From assembly GCF_015863205.1 (NCBI RefSeq), contig NZ_JACBXQ010000002.1, positions 454,203 through 518,202 of the forward strand: a stretch of 64,000 bases of DNA. The letters are read 5' to 3'. The first letter of the stretch is position 1. Each line of letters starts with the position of its first letter. The translations under genes and the position numbers were made by a program. This DNA is from Facklamia lactis. GTDB taxonomy: Bacteria; Bacillota; Bacilli; Lactobacillales; Aerococcaceae. Positions 8,318 through 17,365 of this stretch are shown here, piece by piece. The notes below the pieces were generated by a model that was given only the letters and a program-made list of their open reading frames with translations, did not search any database and was not told the DNA's origin.

Positions 8318-9490
8318 CTAGCTAATCTGAATGGCCTTTGCGACAGCATCTTTAAGGTTATTTTCAATATGAGTCAATTCCGATTCTGCTTCCTTACGTG
8401 CCTGTCGAGCATTATTCTGGATAGAAATCGTTTCTTCAATTGTCGCAATTAATTCATCATTAACTTTTTTCAATGTTTCAACATCAATGGTAGACCGTTC
8501 CGCTTCTTTAGCTGTTTCAATTGTATTTTGCCTTAAATTTTTAGCATTTCTTTCTAAAAGCTCATTCGTTGTATCAGACACTTGCTTTTGCATTTGAATT
8601 ACCTGGCTTTGACGATTTAATCCTAAAGCAATGACAACTTGTGATTTCCATAATGGAATCACATTATTAACAGCATCTGTTACTTTATCTACTAACAATT
8701 TATCATTGTTCTGAATCAGCTTGATTTGTGGGGCTGTCTGGATAGCCATCGTTTTAGAAGTTTTCAAATCAAATACCCGCTTTTCAAAGCGATTGACAGT
8801 ATCTTCAAAGTCTTTTACCACTTGCATGGCCATCGTTTCGCCACTTGCTTCCGCTTCTTTAAATAAAGTCGGTAAAACTTCTTCGCGCATTTCTTTAACT
8901 TTTTCTTCACCAGCTACAATATATAATTGCAATTCTTGGAAGTACTCCACATTCTTCTCATATAATTTATCAAACGTTCCGATATCCTTCAATAGCATCA
9001 TACGTGAACTTTCTAACTGTGCTTGGATCTTATCAATTTGCGATTCCATTACATCATACTTAGCGAGGTAACGTTCTACTGATTGGCGCATATTCTTAAA
9101 AACAGGTAACTTATCTAGAAAAGATGAACCATTGCCCCCAATTTCAGAAACATTTAAATCTTTTACTTTTACCATTAAATCCGCCATTAAATCTCCGACC
9201 GCTCCCACATCTTTTGATCGGACCTCAGAAAGGATTTGATCACTAAATTGAGCGATTCCTTTCTGCGTATTAGAACCATAGAGAGAGAGTAATTGTGTAT
9301 CTTGCAAATTCAACTGTTCTTTTATTTTATCGACTTTTTGACGATCTTCTTCTGATAGAGTGGCTACCTCTTGCTCCACCATAGCAGCAATTTCCTGTTT
9401 ATCTGTATTCAGAGTCTCTACACCTGCAAATTCAGTCTGTTTCGCTTGCATCAAACTTTCAAGAGTAATGTTTTTATTTTCTTCAGACAT
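8318..9490 (-). CDS. TelA/KlaA-family toxic anion resistance protein
   Basis: The protein is 390 residues from the chosen ATG at 9490, which has an AAAGAGG site; an in-frame start 13 codons upstream lacks one. It is soluble, rich in Gln, Glu and Lys, and mostly helical with long coiled coils, as in the TelA family. Conserved-looking stretches are 'LYGSNTQKGIAQFSDQIL' and 'QTAPQIKLIQNNDKLLVDKV'. TelA proteins are named from tellurite resistance plasmids, but their chromosomal role is unclear and linked to envelope or antimicrobial stress. It is the last gene of a four-gene operon with an XpaC-like protein and two binding-protein-like proteins. Confidence 0.85.
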   Translation of the reverse strand: MSEENKNITLESLMQAKQTEFAGVETLNTDKQEIAAMVEQEVATLSEEDRQKVDKIKEQLNLQDTQLLSLYGSNTQKGIAQFSDQILSEVRSKDVGAVGDLMADLMVKVKDLNVSEIGGNGSSFLDKLPVFKNMRQSVERYLAKYDVMESQIDKIQAQLESSRMMLLKDIGTFDKLYEKNVEYFQELQLYIVAGEEKVKEMREEVLPTLFKEAEASGETMAMQVVKDFEDTVNRFEKRVFDLKTSKTMAIQTAPQIKLIQNNDKLLVDKVTDAVNNVIPLWKSQVVIALGLNRQSQVIQMQKQVSDTTNELLERNAKNLRQNTIETAKEAERSTIDVETLKKVNDELIATIEETISIQNNARQARKEAESELTHIENNLKDAVAKAIQIS

Positions 9491-9540
9491 AATATACCTC
9501 TTTCTTTTTTTGATTTTAACATCAGACAATCTTTTGATAA

Positions 9541-10602
9541 TTAAGGAGAAACTCCTTCAACCAAATAACTCATCACTTCATAAGGTGGCATTTGCATAAT
9601 CTGAGTCACTTCACCTGCTAAACCTGGCACCTTAAACTGGTCTTGATTAGCAGATCCTGATACAATTGTGCGATAGCCATGTTCTGTCCAAGCTAAATCT
9701 TGAACTTTCTCATCCATTAAAGCATCAATGGCTACTTCTGTTTGATCATTTAAGGCAATAAAAACATGGCTAGACCACACAGTAGGTTCGGGATAGAGGA
9801 TAAACAAATTATCTTTAACTCGTTCATAGGTGTCTGGTTCTTGAACTGAAAACTCTAACAACTGGCTTTCATAACCTGCCACTAACGGATAAGACCCTAC
9901 TCCAAGCGTCAAAAATTGATTAAATAAATCTGCTGATGATGTGTTCATATAGCCAATTGATTGATAAATTCTTCTTAAGTCTGGCAGAATTTTTTCTGCC
10001 TCTTGCTTGGTCACCATTTTATTTCCATTCATCGCATTAGCTAAAAGTCCTAAAAACATATTTCCTGAATTAGAGGCTGCAGGATCCGTTGTATCCACTA
10101 GAATTTCTCCATAATGCCCTTGCAAGCCAATCTCTGCCCAGGTTTTATTCTCTAATATTAATTCTGATAAAGCTTGCATATCCACATAGTGTACCCCGTC
10201 TCGTTCGGTCACAAGTCCTGCTTTCATTAGAGCCTCTACTACTGGTTTATAGGAATAAAGGACAATGGGGGTATTAAAAACTATTTCATCTTGACTAGCT
10301 TTTTGACCCTCCTCTTTAAATAATTCTAAGGCTAATTGACTTGAGGGGAAAAGGTAATCTTGACTCGAAAGATCTCCTTTAACCATTTCAAAAGATCCTG
10401 CTTTCCGATAATCCATCGTTAAATTATATTCATCTTTAAGGTATTCTTGGAACTTCGGATTCTCAAATAAGCCTATTTTTTCCCCACCTAATAAGCCTGT
10501 AATATCAACCGGAGCAGGTTTATTCCCTTTAAATAAACTATAAGCAAAGATTCCAGCAATAACTAATAATAAAGCAACGAATCCCCAAAACTTATTTTTC
10601 AT
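9541..10602 (-). CDS. Membrane-anchored solute-binding-protein-like protein
   Basis: The 353-residue product has one N-terminal membrane segment (residues about 7-23, no lipobox Cys) and an extracellular domain resembling a periplasmic binding protein. The 'DTTDPAASNSGNMFLGLLANAM' region and 'SSHVFIALND' resemble the substrate-binding domain of its neighbour at 11216-12865. There is no ABC permease or ATPase in the operon, so a transport role is doubtful; ligand sensing at the membrane is possible. The start overlaps the end of the XpaC-like gene by 11 bases and has a GGGAGG site. Confidence 0.7.
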   Translation of the reverse strand: MKNKFWGFVALLLVIAGIFAYSLFKGNKPAPVDITGLLGGEKIGLFENPKFQEYLKDEYNLTMDYRKAGSFEMVKGDLSSQDYLFPSSQLALELFKEEGQKASQDEIVFNTPIVLYSYKPVVEALMKAGLVTERDGVHYVDMQALSELILENKTWAEIGLQGHYGEILVDTTDPAASNSGNMFLGLLANAMNGNKMVTKQEAEKILPDLRRIYQSIGYMNTSSADLFNQFLTLGVGSYPLVAGYESQLLEFSVQEPDTYERVKDNLFILYPEPTVWSSHVFIALNDQTEVAIDALMDEKVQDLAWTEHGYRTIVSGSANQDQFKVPGLAGEVTQIMQMPPYEVMSYLVEGVSP

Positions 10603-11215
10603 CGATATATCCTCCCCCCAACTTCAGTGTCTTTTCTAATAATTCTGTTTCTACTTCCAAATCTCGCATACGATCCAAATGGTAACCGTCTCTTTGATTA
10701 GCATAAATTTCATTCAAAATATCCAGAGACTCTTCAGTTCGAGCTGTAATTAACGTAAATTTATCTTGAGAAATCTTAGCTTCTTCCATTTCTACATAAT
10801 TATGAATAATTTTATGCCCGGTCTTGATATAATAATCAAGAAAATGGCGGGACCCCGATATTTCACGAGGGTTCTCTTCTAAATAAGCTAGAATACTCTG
10901 ACTTGTTTCAGCCAATTCAGCCACTTGATCTTTAACCGCCTTATTTTCTATCAGAGCCACAGAGTCTTTCATTCCCTGAACCTTCTTAACACTTTGATCA
11001 AATAACAGCTTAAGTTCTTCACCATTCTCCAGTTGGGCTAATTCTAAATCACCAATTCGTATCACGGGAGTAGCAAGAAGATATACTCCAATAAAAGTTC
11101 CAATTGAAATGAGACCCGCAACTAGGATAGGCCACTTTAAAACTAGAAAAGTGAGAATAAAAGCCACCACACCCGCTAAAAATGCATATAAATTTTGCTT
11201 AACTGAAGCTGTCAT
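10592..11215 (-). CDS. XpaC-like membrane protein (5-bromo-4-chloroindolyl phosphate hydrolysis family)
   Basis: 207 residues with two adjacent N-terminal membrane helices (about 8-48) and a helical cytosolic domain, the layout of the XpaC family. XpaC is often found next to TelA and its true function is unknown; the family name comes from an old phosphatase phenotype. The ATG directly follows the TAG of the upstream lipoprotein gene, and its end overlaps the next gene, so translation is probably coupled. Confidence 0.8.
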   Translation of the reverse strand: MTASVKQNLYAFLAGVVAFILTFLVLKWPILVAGLISIGTFIGVYLLATPVIRIGDLELAQLENGEELKLLFDQSVKKVQGMKDSVALIENKAVKDQVAELAETSQSILAYLEENPREISGSRHFLDYYIKTGHKIIHNYVEMEEAKISQDKFTLITARTEESLDILNEIYANQRDGYHLDRMRDLEVETELLEKTLKLGGGYIDEK

Positions 11216-12865
11216 CTAGTTATATCCTTTCACTTGTCTAAAGGCATTGACCAAATCACTGCGACCATCAAAAACTCTTGCATTGGTTAAACTCGCAATC
11301 TCTTCCATCTCTTCTTCTCTGGCATCTCCAAACAAAATTGAAAATACTGGAACATCGTGACTAAAATCTTGATAAAAATTATCCAAGTCTTCAAAAGTCA
11401 ATTCACCATTAGGCTGTCCATCTGTTAATACAACAATAGCGGGAGTATACTGATCTAATTCCGTTCCGTATTCTTCTTCAATTAAATCGTAAGCAGCTTG
11501 AATTCCCTCATACATAGCGGTACCTCCTCCAACGTCGAGTTCTTGTACGTCAGAATTCAGCTCAATCATCTCTTGATCGTTCCCTTTTGCCTCCAGTGAA
11601 GGCTCTACTTCATCCGCAAAAGGAATCAAAATCGTCTGATCTTTAGAAGTCCCTAATAAAAGATTTTTCTCTGCCTTCTCAGGCAGTAATACTTCTTCAA
11701 GAGCTTCCAACATTTGACGATGTCCCTCTCCGCGCATAGAGCCTGAGTAATCTAGGACGTACACCGTTAAAGCTGGCTTTTTAAATTGTGTTTGATATAG
11801 CCCTAATGCTTCTTTAATCACATCAGAACTTGGCCATCTAATAGGTGAAATAACTTGATCAACGTTAATCCCCCATTCCGGCTTAAAACTCTCTTTATTA
11901 TCATTCGTTACGGTCCCATATCGTGACCTTTTGCCGGTGGCTTCTATTTCTTTCTGGGCTGCATCACTCAGAAGGTATTCTTGAAACGCAAGGAAAGTCT
12001 CCTCTTTTTTCTGATCATCATGATCGACATAAGCTAATGGAGAATCCGAAATGGCTAAACCATCTACCGGATAAACAGTGTAAAGCGTCTCTCGCCCCTG
12101 GGCTTCTAACTCCTTATTGGTTTGAATAATCAATGTTTCATAATTTACCATCGCATCATAATCACTCGTTAAGAAGAGATCGACCAGCCAATTTGAAGAA
12201 CCTGACGATCGATTGACCCCAGCTAATAATTGTTGAATTTGCTCTCCCGTTTCCGGTTTTTGCAATTCTTCCATTGTTAAGCCACCTTCACTTCCTGCTA
12301 TCGCAGTTAAAAAACCAAGGTAAGCTGAGGCGCCTGAATTGGACTGCGTCGCAGAAGTCATCGCAAATTCTAATTGATCCTTCTTAATCGCTTCGATAAT
12401 ATCTTCTGTATGCACTTCTTCTCCAACAAAACCAAGTTCTTCTGCCAAAGATTGTTTAATTCCAAAAACCACGGGTGATATTGAAGTTGTTTGACTGTGC
12501 TTCAGTAGTCGATGGTCATCTCCTAGCGTTAGCCAAATCGAGGAAGCTGGCCATACAGCATCATATTCCATTTCACCAGATTGAAGCTGACGCATAATAT
12601 CGAGTGAGCCTAAGTAGTCAATCGTAATATTAACCTTGTTATCCTGTGCATATTTTTCAATAATCGGTTCTAATTCTTTATTCTCAGATCCTGCTACAAT
12701 TCTTAACACATCACCTGAAAAATCTGTGACCGCAAAATCACTTTCTTTTACCTTCTCCTCATCTTCCCTATCACAAGCTGATAAAGCAAAAAAGGCAATT
12801 CCAACCATCAGTATCATTTTTAAACACAGTGACCCAAAACGGCGAAACGAAAACTCACTTTCCAT
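11216..12865 (-). CDS. Lipoprotein with solute-binding and von Willebrand A domains
   Basis: 549 residues. A lipoprotein signal ends in LSAC with the lipidated Cys at 31. Residues about 50-315 form a binding-protein-like domain with 'SATQSNSGASAYLGFL' as a possible ligand loop. The C-terminal part is a vWA domain with an intact metal-dependent adhesion site: D372-x-S-x-S, Thr in GGGTAM (449) and Asp in LTDGQPNG (482). Such fused surface lipoproteins are known but poorly understood. It is the first gene of the operon with XpaC, a second binding protein and TelA. The ATG at 12865 has a GGGAGA site upstream. Ligand-dependent protein-protein contact at the membrane is inferred. Confidence 0.85.
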   Translation of the reverse strand: MESEFSFRRFGSLCLKMILMVGIAFFALSACDREDEEKVKESDFAVTDFSGDVLRIVAGSENKELEPIIEKYAQDNKVNITIDYLGSLDIMRQLQSGEMEYDAVWPASSIWLTLGDDHRLLKHSQTTSISPVVFGIKQSLAEELGFVGEEVHTEDIIEAIKKDQLEFAMTSATQSNSGASAYLGFLTAIAGSEGGLTMEELQKPETGEQIQQLLAGVNRSSGSSNWLVDLFLTSDYDAMVNYETLIIQTNKELEAQGRETLYTVYPVDGLAISDSPLAYVDHDDQKKEETFLAFQEYLLSDAAQKEIEATGKRSRYGTVTNDNKESFKPEWGINVDQVISPIRWPSSDVIKEALGLYQTQFKKPALTVYVLDYSGSMRGEGHRQMLEALEEVLLPEKAEKNLLLGTSKDQTILIPFADEVEPSLEAKGNDQEMIELNSDVQELDVGGGTAMYEGIQAAYDLIEEEYGTELDQYTPAIVVLTDGQPNGELTFEDLDNFYQDFSHDVPVFSILFGDAREEEMEEIASLTNARVFDGRSDLVNAFRQVKGYN

Positions 12866-12906
12866 GCATCATCTCTCCCTCATTATTCACTTGTTATTAC
12901 GACTTA

Positions 12907-12912
12907 ATTATA
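12907..12912 (-). promoter_or_regulatory. Extended -10 promoter of the vWA-XpaC-TelA operon
   Basis: On the minus strand TGGTATAAT is an extended -10 element about 40 bases upstream of the first start. No clear -35 is visible at the right distance, which suits an extended -10 promoter. Confidence 0.5.
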
Positions 12913-12993
12913 CCATTTTTTAAATAGGGAACGCCTTAAAAAAATATATATATTTAAAATTCAGCCTTTAGTCTAAGAGGTCAAACGATTCAC

Positions 12994-14400
12994 TTAATCA
13001 TTTTTTTCCATCGGATACAGGCGCTTAGCCATATAATCTCTTAATTCAAGATTAAATACACGACGCTTTTTAATAATAGAAGGTTCTTTTGAAAACTCCC
13101 TTTCAAAATAATCATAATAAGTCCCTGGTGTTTGTACCCCAACAAGAGGAAATCTATCTGTCCCAGTTGACCTCAGTATTTCATCAGAAAACAGCACACA
13201 GTTCGTCCAAAAAACGAAATAAGTGCGATACTGCCCTTCTTTAAATTTATAAAATTTAGCATGGGTATTCCTCATTAAATTACCAGCATAAGCATTCAAT
13301 AATCTTTTGGACTGAGGAACCCAAGCGGTTAATTGCCTCCTTATCTCTGTCAATTTCCGTTCAAGAGACTGACGTTGGTAATCATTTAATTCAATTTCAT
13401 ATTCCACAATGGTTGTCCCATGCTGAACCGAAAAATCTAAATATTCTTGATGATCTAATAGTACCAGGACTCCATCACCTACTGCATCAAACAAACGCCT
13501 TGAATCAACATCATGGTTACCATAAGAATAAACCGTTCCATCGTAAGTGACATTCATATGTCCAATAATATCGATTTCTTTCTCTCCCACATGAATTTGA
13601 ACCAATAGAGATTTTCCTTCTGTTTCATCTGCATCATCACATTTATTTCCTTGAAGCAATGGATCTTCAATCATTTGCTCATCAAATTTATCTGTTTCAC
13701 CTGCAATTAAGCGATTAATTCTTTGAATGAGACTTTGAGGAAGAAAAGCAGAGAAAATCGCTGGCAATGGAATTCGAATCGTTCTTCTCAATTCATTTTC
13801 TCTATCTGGATCAATTATTACCGCGCGTCCATCATGAATATATGTCATTCCTACTAAAATCGTATAAATTCCAATTCGAATGATGGCATTCTCTCCCTGG
13901 TCATTTGCGATCAAACTTCCTAGCCCCATCACCAAATGAACCATCGCAAAAATAAACCGATGGTATCGCTCTGGAGCTTGATCACTCCGCATTAAATAAA
14001 AAGAAATAAAATTAATTAAAGCCATTAACAATTGATAGAAACCAACGATTCTCACTAACCAAAGAGCACTATTATCACGAAGAATAAAGACAAGTGCTGC
14101 AATCCAGAATAATGCCACTGCAACAAAAAATTGAAAAGTACGGTCTCGTGATGAAGAACTATATTTCTGACCTTTTAATATTTCCCAAACTCTCACACAA
14201 GCTGAAAAAGCAATGTACACAGAAAACAATTCCATCATCAATTCTATCATGGCAAACTTCAGAACTATCAGAGCGATCCCAACTATCATAAAGACCAGAC
14301 CCAAGAAGATATATAACCAATGTCGCTTCGCTTCACTTGTCTGCACTTCCTTTAACTCCTTATTCCTATATTTACTATCCTTAGTGTACCATAGGCTCAT
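12994..14400 (-). CDS. Membrane protein with DUF308-like N-terminus and possible papain-like C-terminal domain
   Basis: The protein has 468 residues from ATG 14400, which is preferred over a TTG six codons upstream that has no ribosome site. The N-terminal 220 residues hold about six membrane helices and resemble HdeD/DUF308 proteins. The C-terminal half is cytosolic or extracellular and contains 'IIGHMNVTYDGTVYSYGNHD', 'GDGVLVLLDHQEYL' and, near the end, 'FWTNCVLFSDEIL'. A His block early and a Cys block late is the order of permuted NlpC/P60 (YiiX-like) enzymes, so a thiol hydrolase or acyltransferase is possible. It is a separate unit just upstream of the vWA operon, on the same strand. 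Confidence 0.65.
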   Translation of the reverse strand: MSLWYTKDSKYRNKELKEVQTSEAKRHWLYIFLGLVFMIVGIALIVLKFAMIELMMELFSVYIAFSACVRVWEILKGQKYSSSSRDRTFQFFVAVALFWIAALVFILRDNSALWLVRIVGFYQLLMALINFISFYLMRSDQAPERYHRFIFAMVHLVMGLGSLIANDQGENAIIRIGIYTILVGMTYIHDGRAVIIDPDRENELRRTIRIPLPAIFSAFLPQSLIQRINRLIAGETDKFDEQMIEDPLLQGNKCDDADETEGKSLLVQIHVGEKEIDIIGHMNVTYDGTVYSYGNHDVDSRRLFDAVGDGVLVLLDHQEYLDFSVQHGTTIVEYEIELNDYQRQSLERKLTEIRRQLTAWVPQSKRLLNAYAGNLMRNTHAKFYKFKEGQYRTYFVFWTNCVLFSDEILRSTGTDRFPLVGVQTPGTYYDYFEREFSKEPSIIKKRRVFNLELRDYMAKRLYPMEKND

Positions 14401-14440
14401 TTTGTTAAACGCTTCCAATGAAACGAATTAATAAAAAGAT

Positions 14441-14468
14441 TTTGATCATATCTCAACTATGCTATAAT
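14441..14468 (+). promoter_or_regulatory. Probable promoter of gdhA
   Basis: A perfect TATAAT (14463-14468) lies 16 bases after a weak TTTGAT (14441-14446), ending about 40 bases upstream of the gdhA start. Confidence 0.5.
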
Positions 14469-14508
14469 TGTCCCAAACTTTAGCTAATGAGAAAAGGTGG
14501 ACTCCCCT

Positions 14509-15855
14509 ATGATAAAAAACAACTATATGAACCGTGTTTATCAAGAACTTCAGACAAAATTTGGTCATCAAACAGAGTATCTCCAAGCTATTCAAGAATT
14601 TTTCTCGGCGATTGAACCGATTGTCGATTCTCATCCCGAATACGAAAGTAAGGCAATCTTAGAAAGACTCGTCACACCAGAAAGGATTATCTCTTTCCGC
14701 GTTCCTTGGCTAGATGATAATGGTCAAGTTCATATCAATCATGGCTTTCGTGTCCAACACTCTTCCTTATTAGGTCCTTATAAAGGAGGTTTACGATTTG
14801 ATCCTTCTGTAAATGAAAGTGTCTTAAAATTTCTCGCTTTTGAACAAACTTTCAAAAACTCACTCACGAATCTTCCTATTGGTGGAGGAAAGGGTGGAGC
14901 AGATTTTAATCCACGGGGAAAATCTGACAATGAAATCATGCGCTTTTGTCAATCTTTTATGACTGAATTAAGTAAATATATTAGCGAGAAACAAGATGTT
15001 CCCGCTGGAGACATTGGGGTTGGTCATCGTGAAATTGGCTATATGTTAGGACAGTACAAACGACTAAAGGGCGTTGAACTGGGACCGTTAACGGGAAAAC
15101 CAGTTTCCGCCAATGGATCACTTGCCAGAACGGAAGCAACGGGATACGGGGTGGTCTATTTCGCTAATGAAGTTTTAAAAGAAGATCAGGAGACCCTAAA
15201 AGGGAAAAAAATAATCATATCAGGAGCCGGAAATGTCGCTTTCTATGCAGCTCAAAAAGCTCAACAATTAGGCGGCCAAGTTATTGCAATGTCTAACATT
15301 ACAGGCTCTATCTATGATTCTGAAGGAATTGATCTTAAAATAATTGCTGAAATTAATGCAACAAATGAACAGAATTTTGCCAATTATGTGATTAAATACC
15401 CTCACGCTATATTCTCAAAAGAATCCGTTTGGAGTCGTTCCATCAAAGCGGACATTGCCCTTCCTTGTGCCACTCAAAATGAAATCAATGGTGAACAAGC
15501 ACAAAATATTATTCAAAACGGCATTCGCTATCTGATTGAAGGCGCCAACATGCCTTCAAATACCGACGCAACGGCTATCTACAATCAAACCAATGACTTT
15601 ACTTGGGCACCAGGTAAAGCAGCTAACGCCGGTGGAGTGGCTGTCTCTGCCTTAGAAATGACCCAAAACGCCATGCGACTAAAATGGTCTTTTGAAGAAG
15701 TAGACCAAGAATTAGAGAAAATAATGAATAAGATCTTCCTCCAATGCAAAGCCGCTTGTCAAACCTATCACCTAGGAAATAACTATGCTGCTGGGGCTGA
15801 TATTTACGCCTTTAAAAATATTGTAGAATTAATGAATATACACGGCATCATCTAA
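14509..15855 (+). CDS. gdhA: Glutamate dehydrogenase
   Basis: 448 residues from ATG 14509, chosen over an upstream in-frame GTG because AAAAGGTGG lies eight bases before the ATG. The hexameric-type enzyme interconverts glutamate and 2-oxoglutarate plus ammonia. GPYKGGLRF with Lys 92 and PIGGGKGGADFNP with Lys 128 are the substrate and catalytic motifs, and ISGAGNVAFYAAQKA is the dinucleotide-binding loop. The size matches NADP-type enzymes. It is monocistronic, with its own promoter and a shared terminator, and fits the amino-acid metabolism genes that follow. Confidence 0.95.
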   Translation: MIKNNYMNRVYQELQTKFGHQTEYLQAIQEFFSAIEPIVDSHPEYESKAILERLVTPERIISFRVPWLDDNGQVHINHGFRVQHSSLLGPYKGGLRFDPSVNESVLKFLAFEQTFKNSLTNLPIGGGKGGADFNPRGKSDNEIMRFCQSFMTELSKYISEKQDVPAGDIGVGHREIGYMLGQYKRLKGVELGPLTGKPVSANGSLARTEATGYGVVYFANEVLKEDQETLKGKKIIISGAGNVAFYAAQKAQQLGGQVIAMSNITGSIYDSEGIDLKIIAEINATNEQNFANYVIKYPHAIFSKESVWSRSIKADIALPCATQNEINGEQAQNIIQNGIRYLIEGANMPSNTDATAIYNQTNDFTWAPGKAANAGGVAVSALEMTQNAMRLKWSFEEVDQELEKIMNKIFLQCKAACQTYHLGNNYAAGADIYAFKNIVELMNIHGII

Positions 15856-15856
15856 A

Positions 15857-15900
15857 AAAAGAACCCGGACCAGGAAAAATTCATGGTTCGGGTTCTTTCT
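15857..15900. terminator. Bidirectional terminator between gdhA and MATE gene
   Basis: GAACCCGGACCA pairs with TGGTTCGGGTTC around a short loop; A-rich and T-rich tracts flank both sides. The MATE stop codon lies at its right edge. Confidence 0.85.
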
Positions 15901-17255
15901 TATAATTTTGACAGTTCATGCCAATCATTGCGCCAATAAATAATAAAGCCCCATACGACAATTAACAAATTAGAGATCAACATCGAAATCCAAATTCCCG
16001 TTGACCCTAAATTTGAGAAATATCTTAAAGCTAAGACAATAGGTACTCTAATTAACCACAAACGACCAATCGTCATAAACATCGAATATTTAGTTTGGCC
16101 GCATCCTTGGAAATAACCATTAAGCGCCGCATATAGGCCCATAAAAAAAATAATAAAAGCTGTATAAGTCAGATATTCATTCGCTTGTTGCCAGAGATCT
16201 AAGTCAGACCCTTCTTTAATAAATAGGCTTAAGATGGGTTGCTTAAAGAAAATCATTACTAAAGAGGCCATAATAGACATTACCAAGATCAACTGAATCG
16301 ATCGTTTAAAAATCATGGCCGCTCGGTCATAATTTTTCGCTCCCATATTCTGACCAATTAAAGCTGTTAAGGCCATACCGATTCCCATTTGGGGCTGCAT
16401 CACAATATCAGAAAGTCTATTCACCATCGAGAAAGCTGCTAAAGTATTCGTCCCATATGAAGTAATTAAAGAATTCATAACCGTAAAACCTAGCGAAGAT
16501 CCTCCGTAACCTAGTGAAGATGGTAATGCTAGACGTAAAATGTCTTGACAGGTTTGCCAATCAAAACGAATTTCTCGAAGCCGTGTCCGAATGTCTGATT
16601 GCTGATTAACCATCCAGACTGCTAATAGATATAGAACTACTTTAGAAATCACAGTAGCCCAAGCTGCCCCTGCAATTCCCCACCCCAAGCCATTTAAATT
16701 CAGTAGCGGTAACTCTTTGTATATAAAGAAAGGATCGAGAATAATATTAACAAGCATGGAACAGGCGGAAATCATTGTCATCACCTTAGTTTTGCCCTGC
16801 GAATTTAGGATCGCTTGATAAGTAAAAAAAGCAAAATCAAAAACTAATCCAATAAAATTGATCTTTAAATAAAGATTAGCTTTTGCTAAAAATTGACCTT
16901 CTCCCCCCATCCAGGTCAGCAGAATAGGACTCGTCACAAATCCAAGCAAAGATAGAAATATTCCAATCAAGAATGTTAAAAGTAGGCTGTTATCTGCATA
17001 TGTTTGCAACTTATCGCCTTGCTTAGAGCCCAAATAATGAGCCAACAAAGCAGTCGATGCTACACCGATTCCCATTCCGATCGAAATAAACAAAAAATTC
17101 AAAGGCCAAGTAAAAGAGGAAGCCGCAAAATCTTCAGGAGACAATTGAGCTAAATACAAACCATCCGCTACGGTATATAAACTCCTTACTAAATTATTAA
17201 GCATTAGAGGTGCCGATATCGTTAATATTACAGGCATGATCGGTCCTCTTATCAT
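15900..17255 (-). CDS. MATE-family multidrug/organic cation efflux pump
   Basis: 451 residues from ATG 17255, which has an AAGAAGG site; a GTG 13 codons earlier is weaker. Twelve membrane helices in two similar halves and the 'TISAPLMLNNLVRSLYTVAD' start mark the MATE fold. MATE pumps expel drugs or metabolites in exchange for Na+ or H+. The substrate cannot be read from the sequence. The gene is alone between gdhA and the malic enzyme gene. Confidence 0.88.
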   Translation of the reverse strand: MIRGPIMPVILTISAPLMLNNLVRSLYTVADGLYLAQLSPEDFAASSFTWPLNFLFISIGMGIGVASTALLAHYLGSKQGDKLQTYADNSLLLTFLIGIFLSLLGFVTSPILLTWMGGEGQFLAKANLYLKINFIGLVFDFAFFTYQAILNSQGKTKVMTMISACSMLVNIILDPFFIYKELPLLNLNGLGWGIAGAAWATVISKVVLYLLAVWMVNQQSDIRTRLREIRFDWQTCQDILRLALPSSLGYGGSSLGFTVMNSLITSYGTNTLAAFSMVNRLSDIVMQPQMGIGMALTALIGQNMGAKNYDRAAMIFKRSIQLILVMSIMASLVMIFFKQPILSLFIKEGSDLDLWQQANEYLTYTAFIIFFMGLYAALNGYFQGCGQTKYSMFMTIGRLWLIRVPIVLALRYFSNLGSTGIWISMLISNLLIVVWGFIIYWRNDWHELSKL

Positions 17256-17327
17256 AAAATCCTTCTTATTATCAACAACTGCCAATATTTCCACTCATTT
17301 CTAATATAGAATCATCACTAAAATTGT

Positions 17328-17356
17328 GAGGTCAATTAGCATTGCTAATTGACCTC
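17328..17356 (-). terminator. Hairpin after malic enzyme gene
   Basis: A perfect 13-base inverted repeat GAGGTCAATTAGC with a three-base loop, immediately downstream of the malic enzyme stop. The following tract (ACAATTTTAG on the minus strand) has few Ts, so it may be a weak terminator or an mRNA 3' end stabiliser. Confidence 0.65.
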
Positions 17357-17365
17357 CTATCTATT

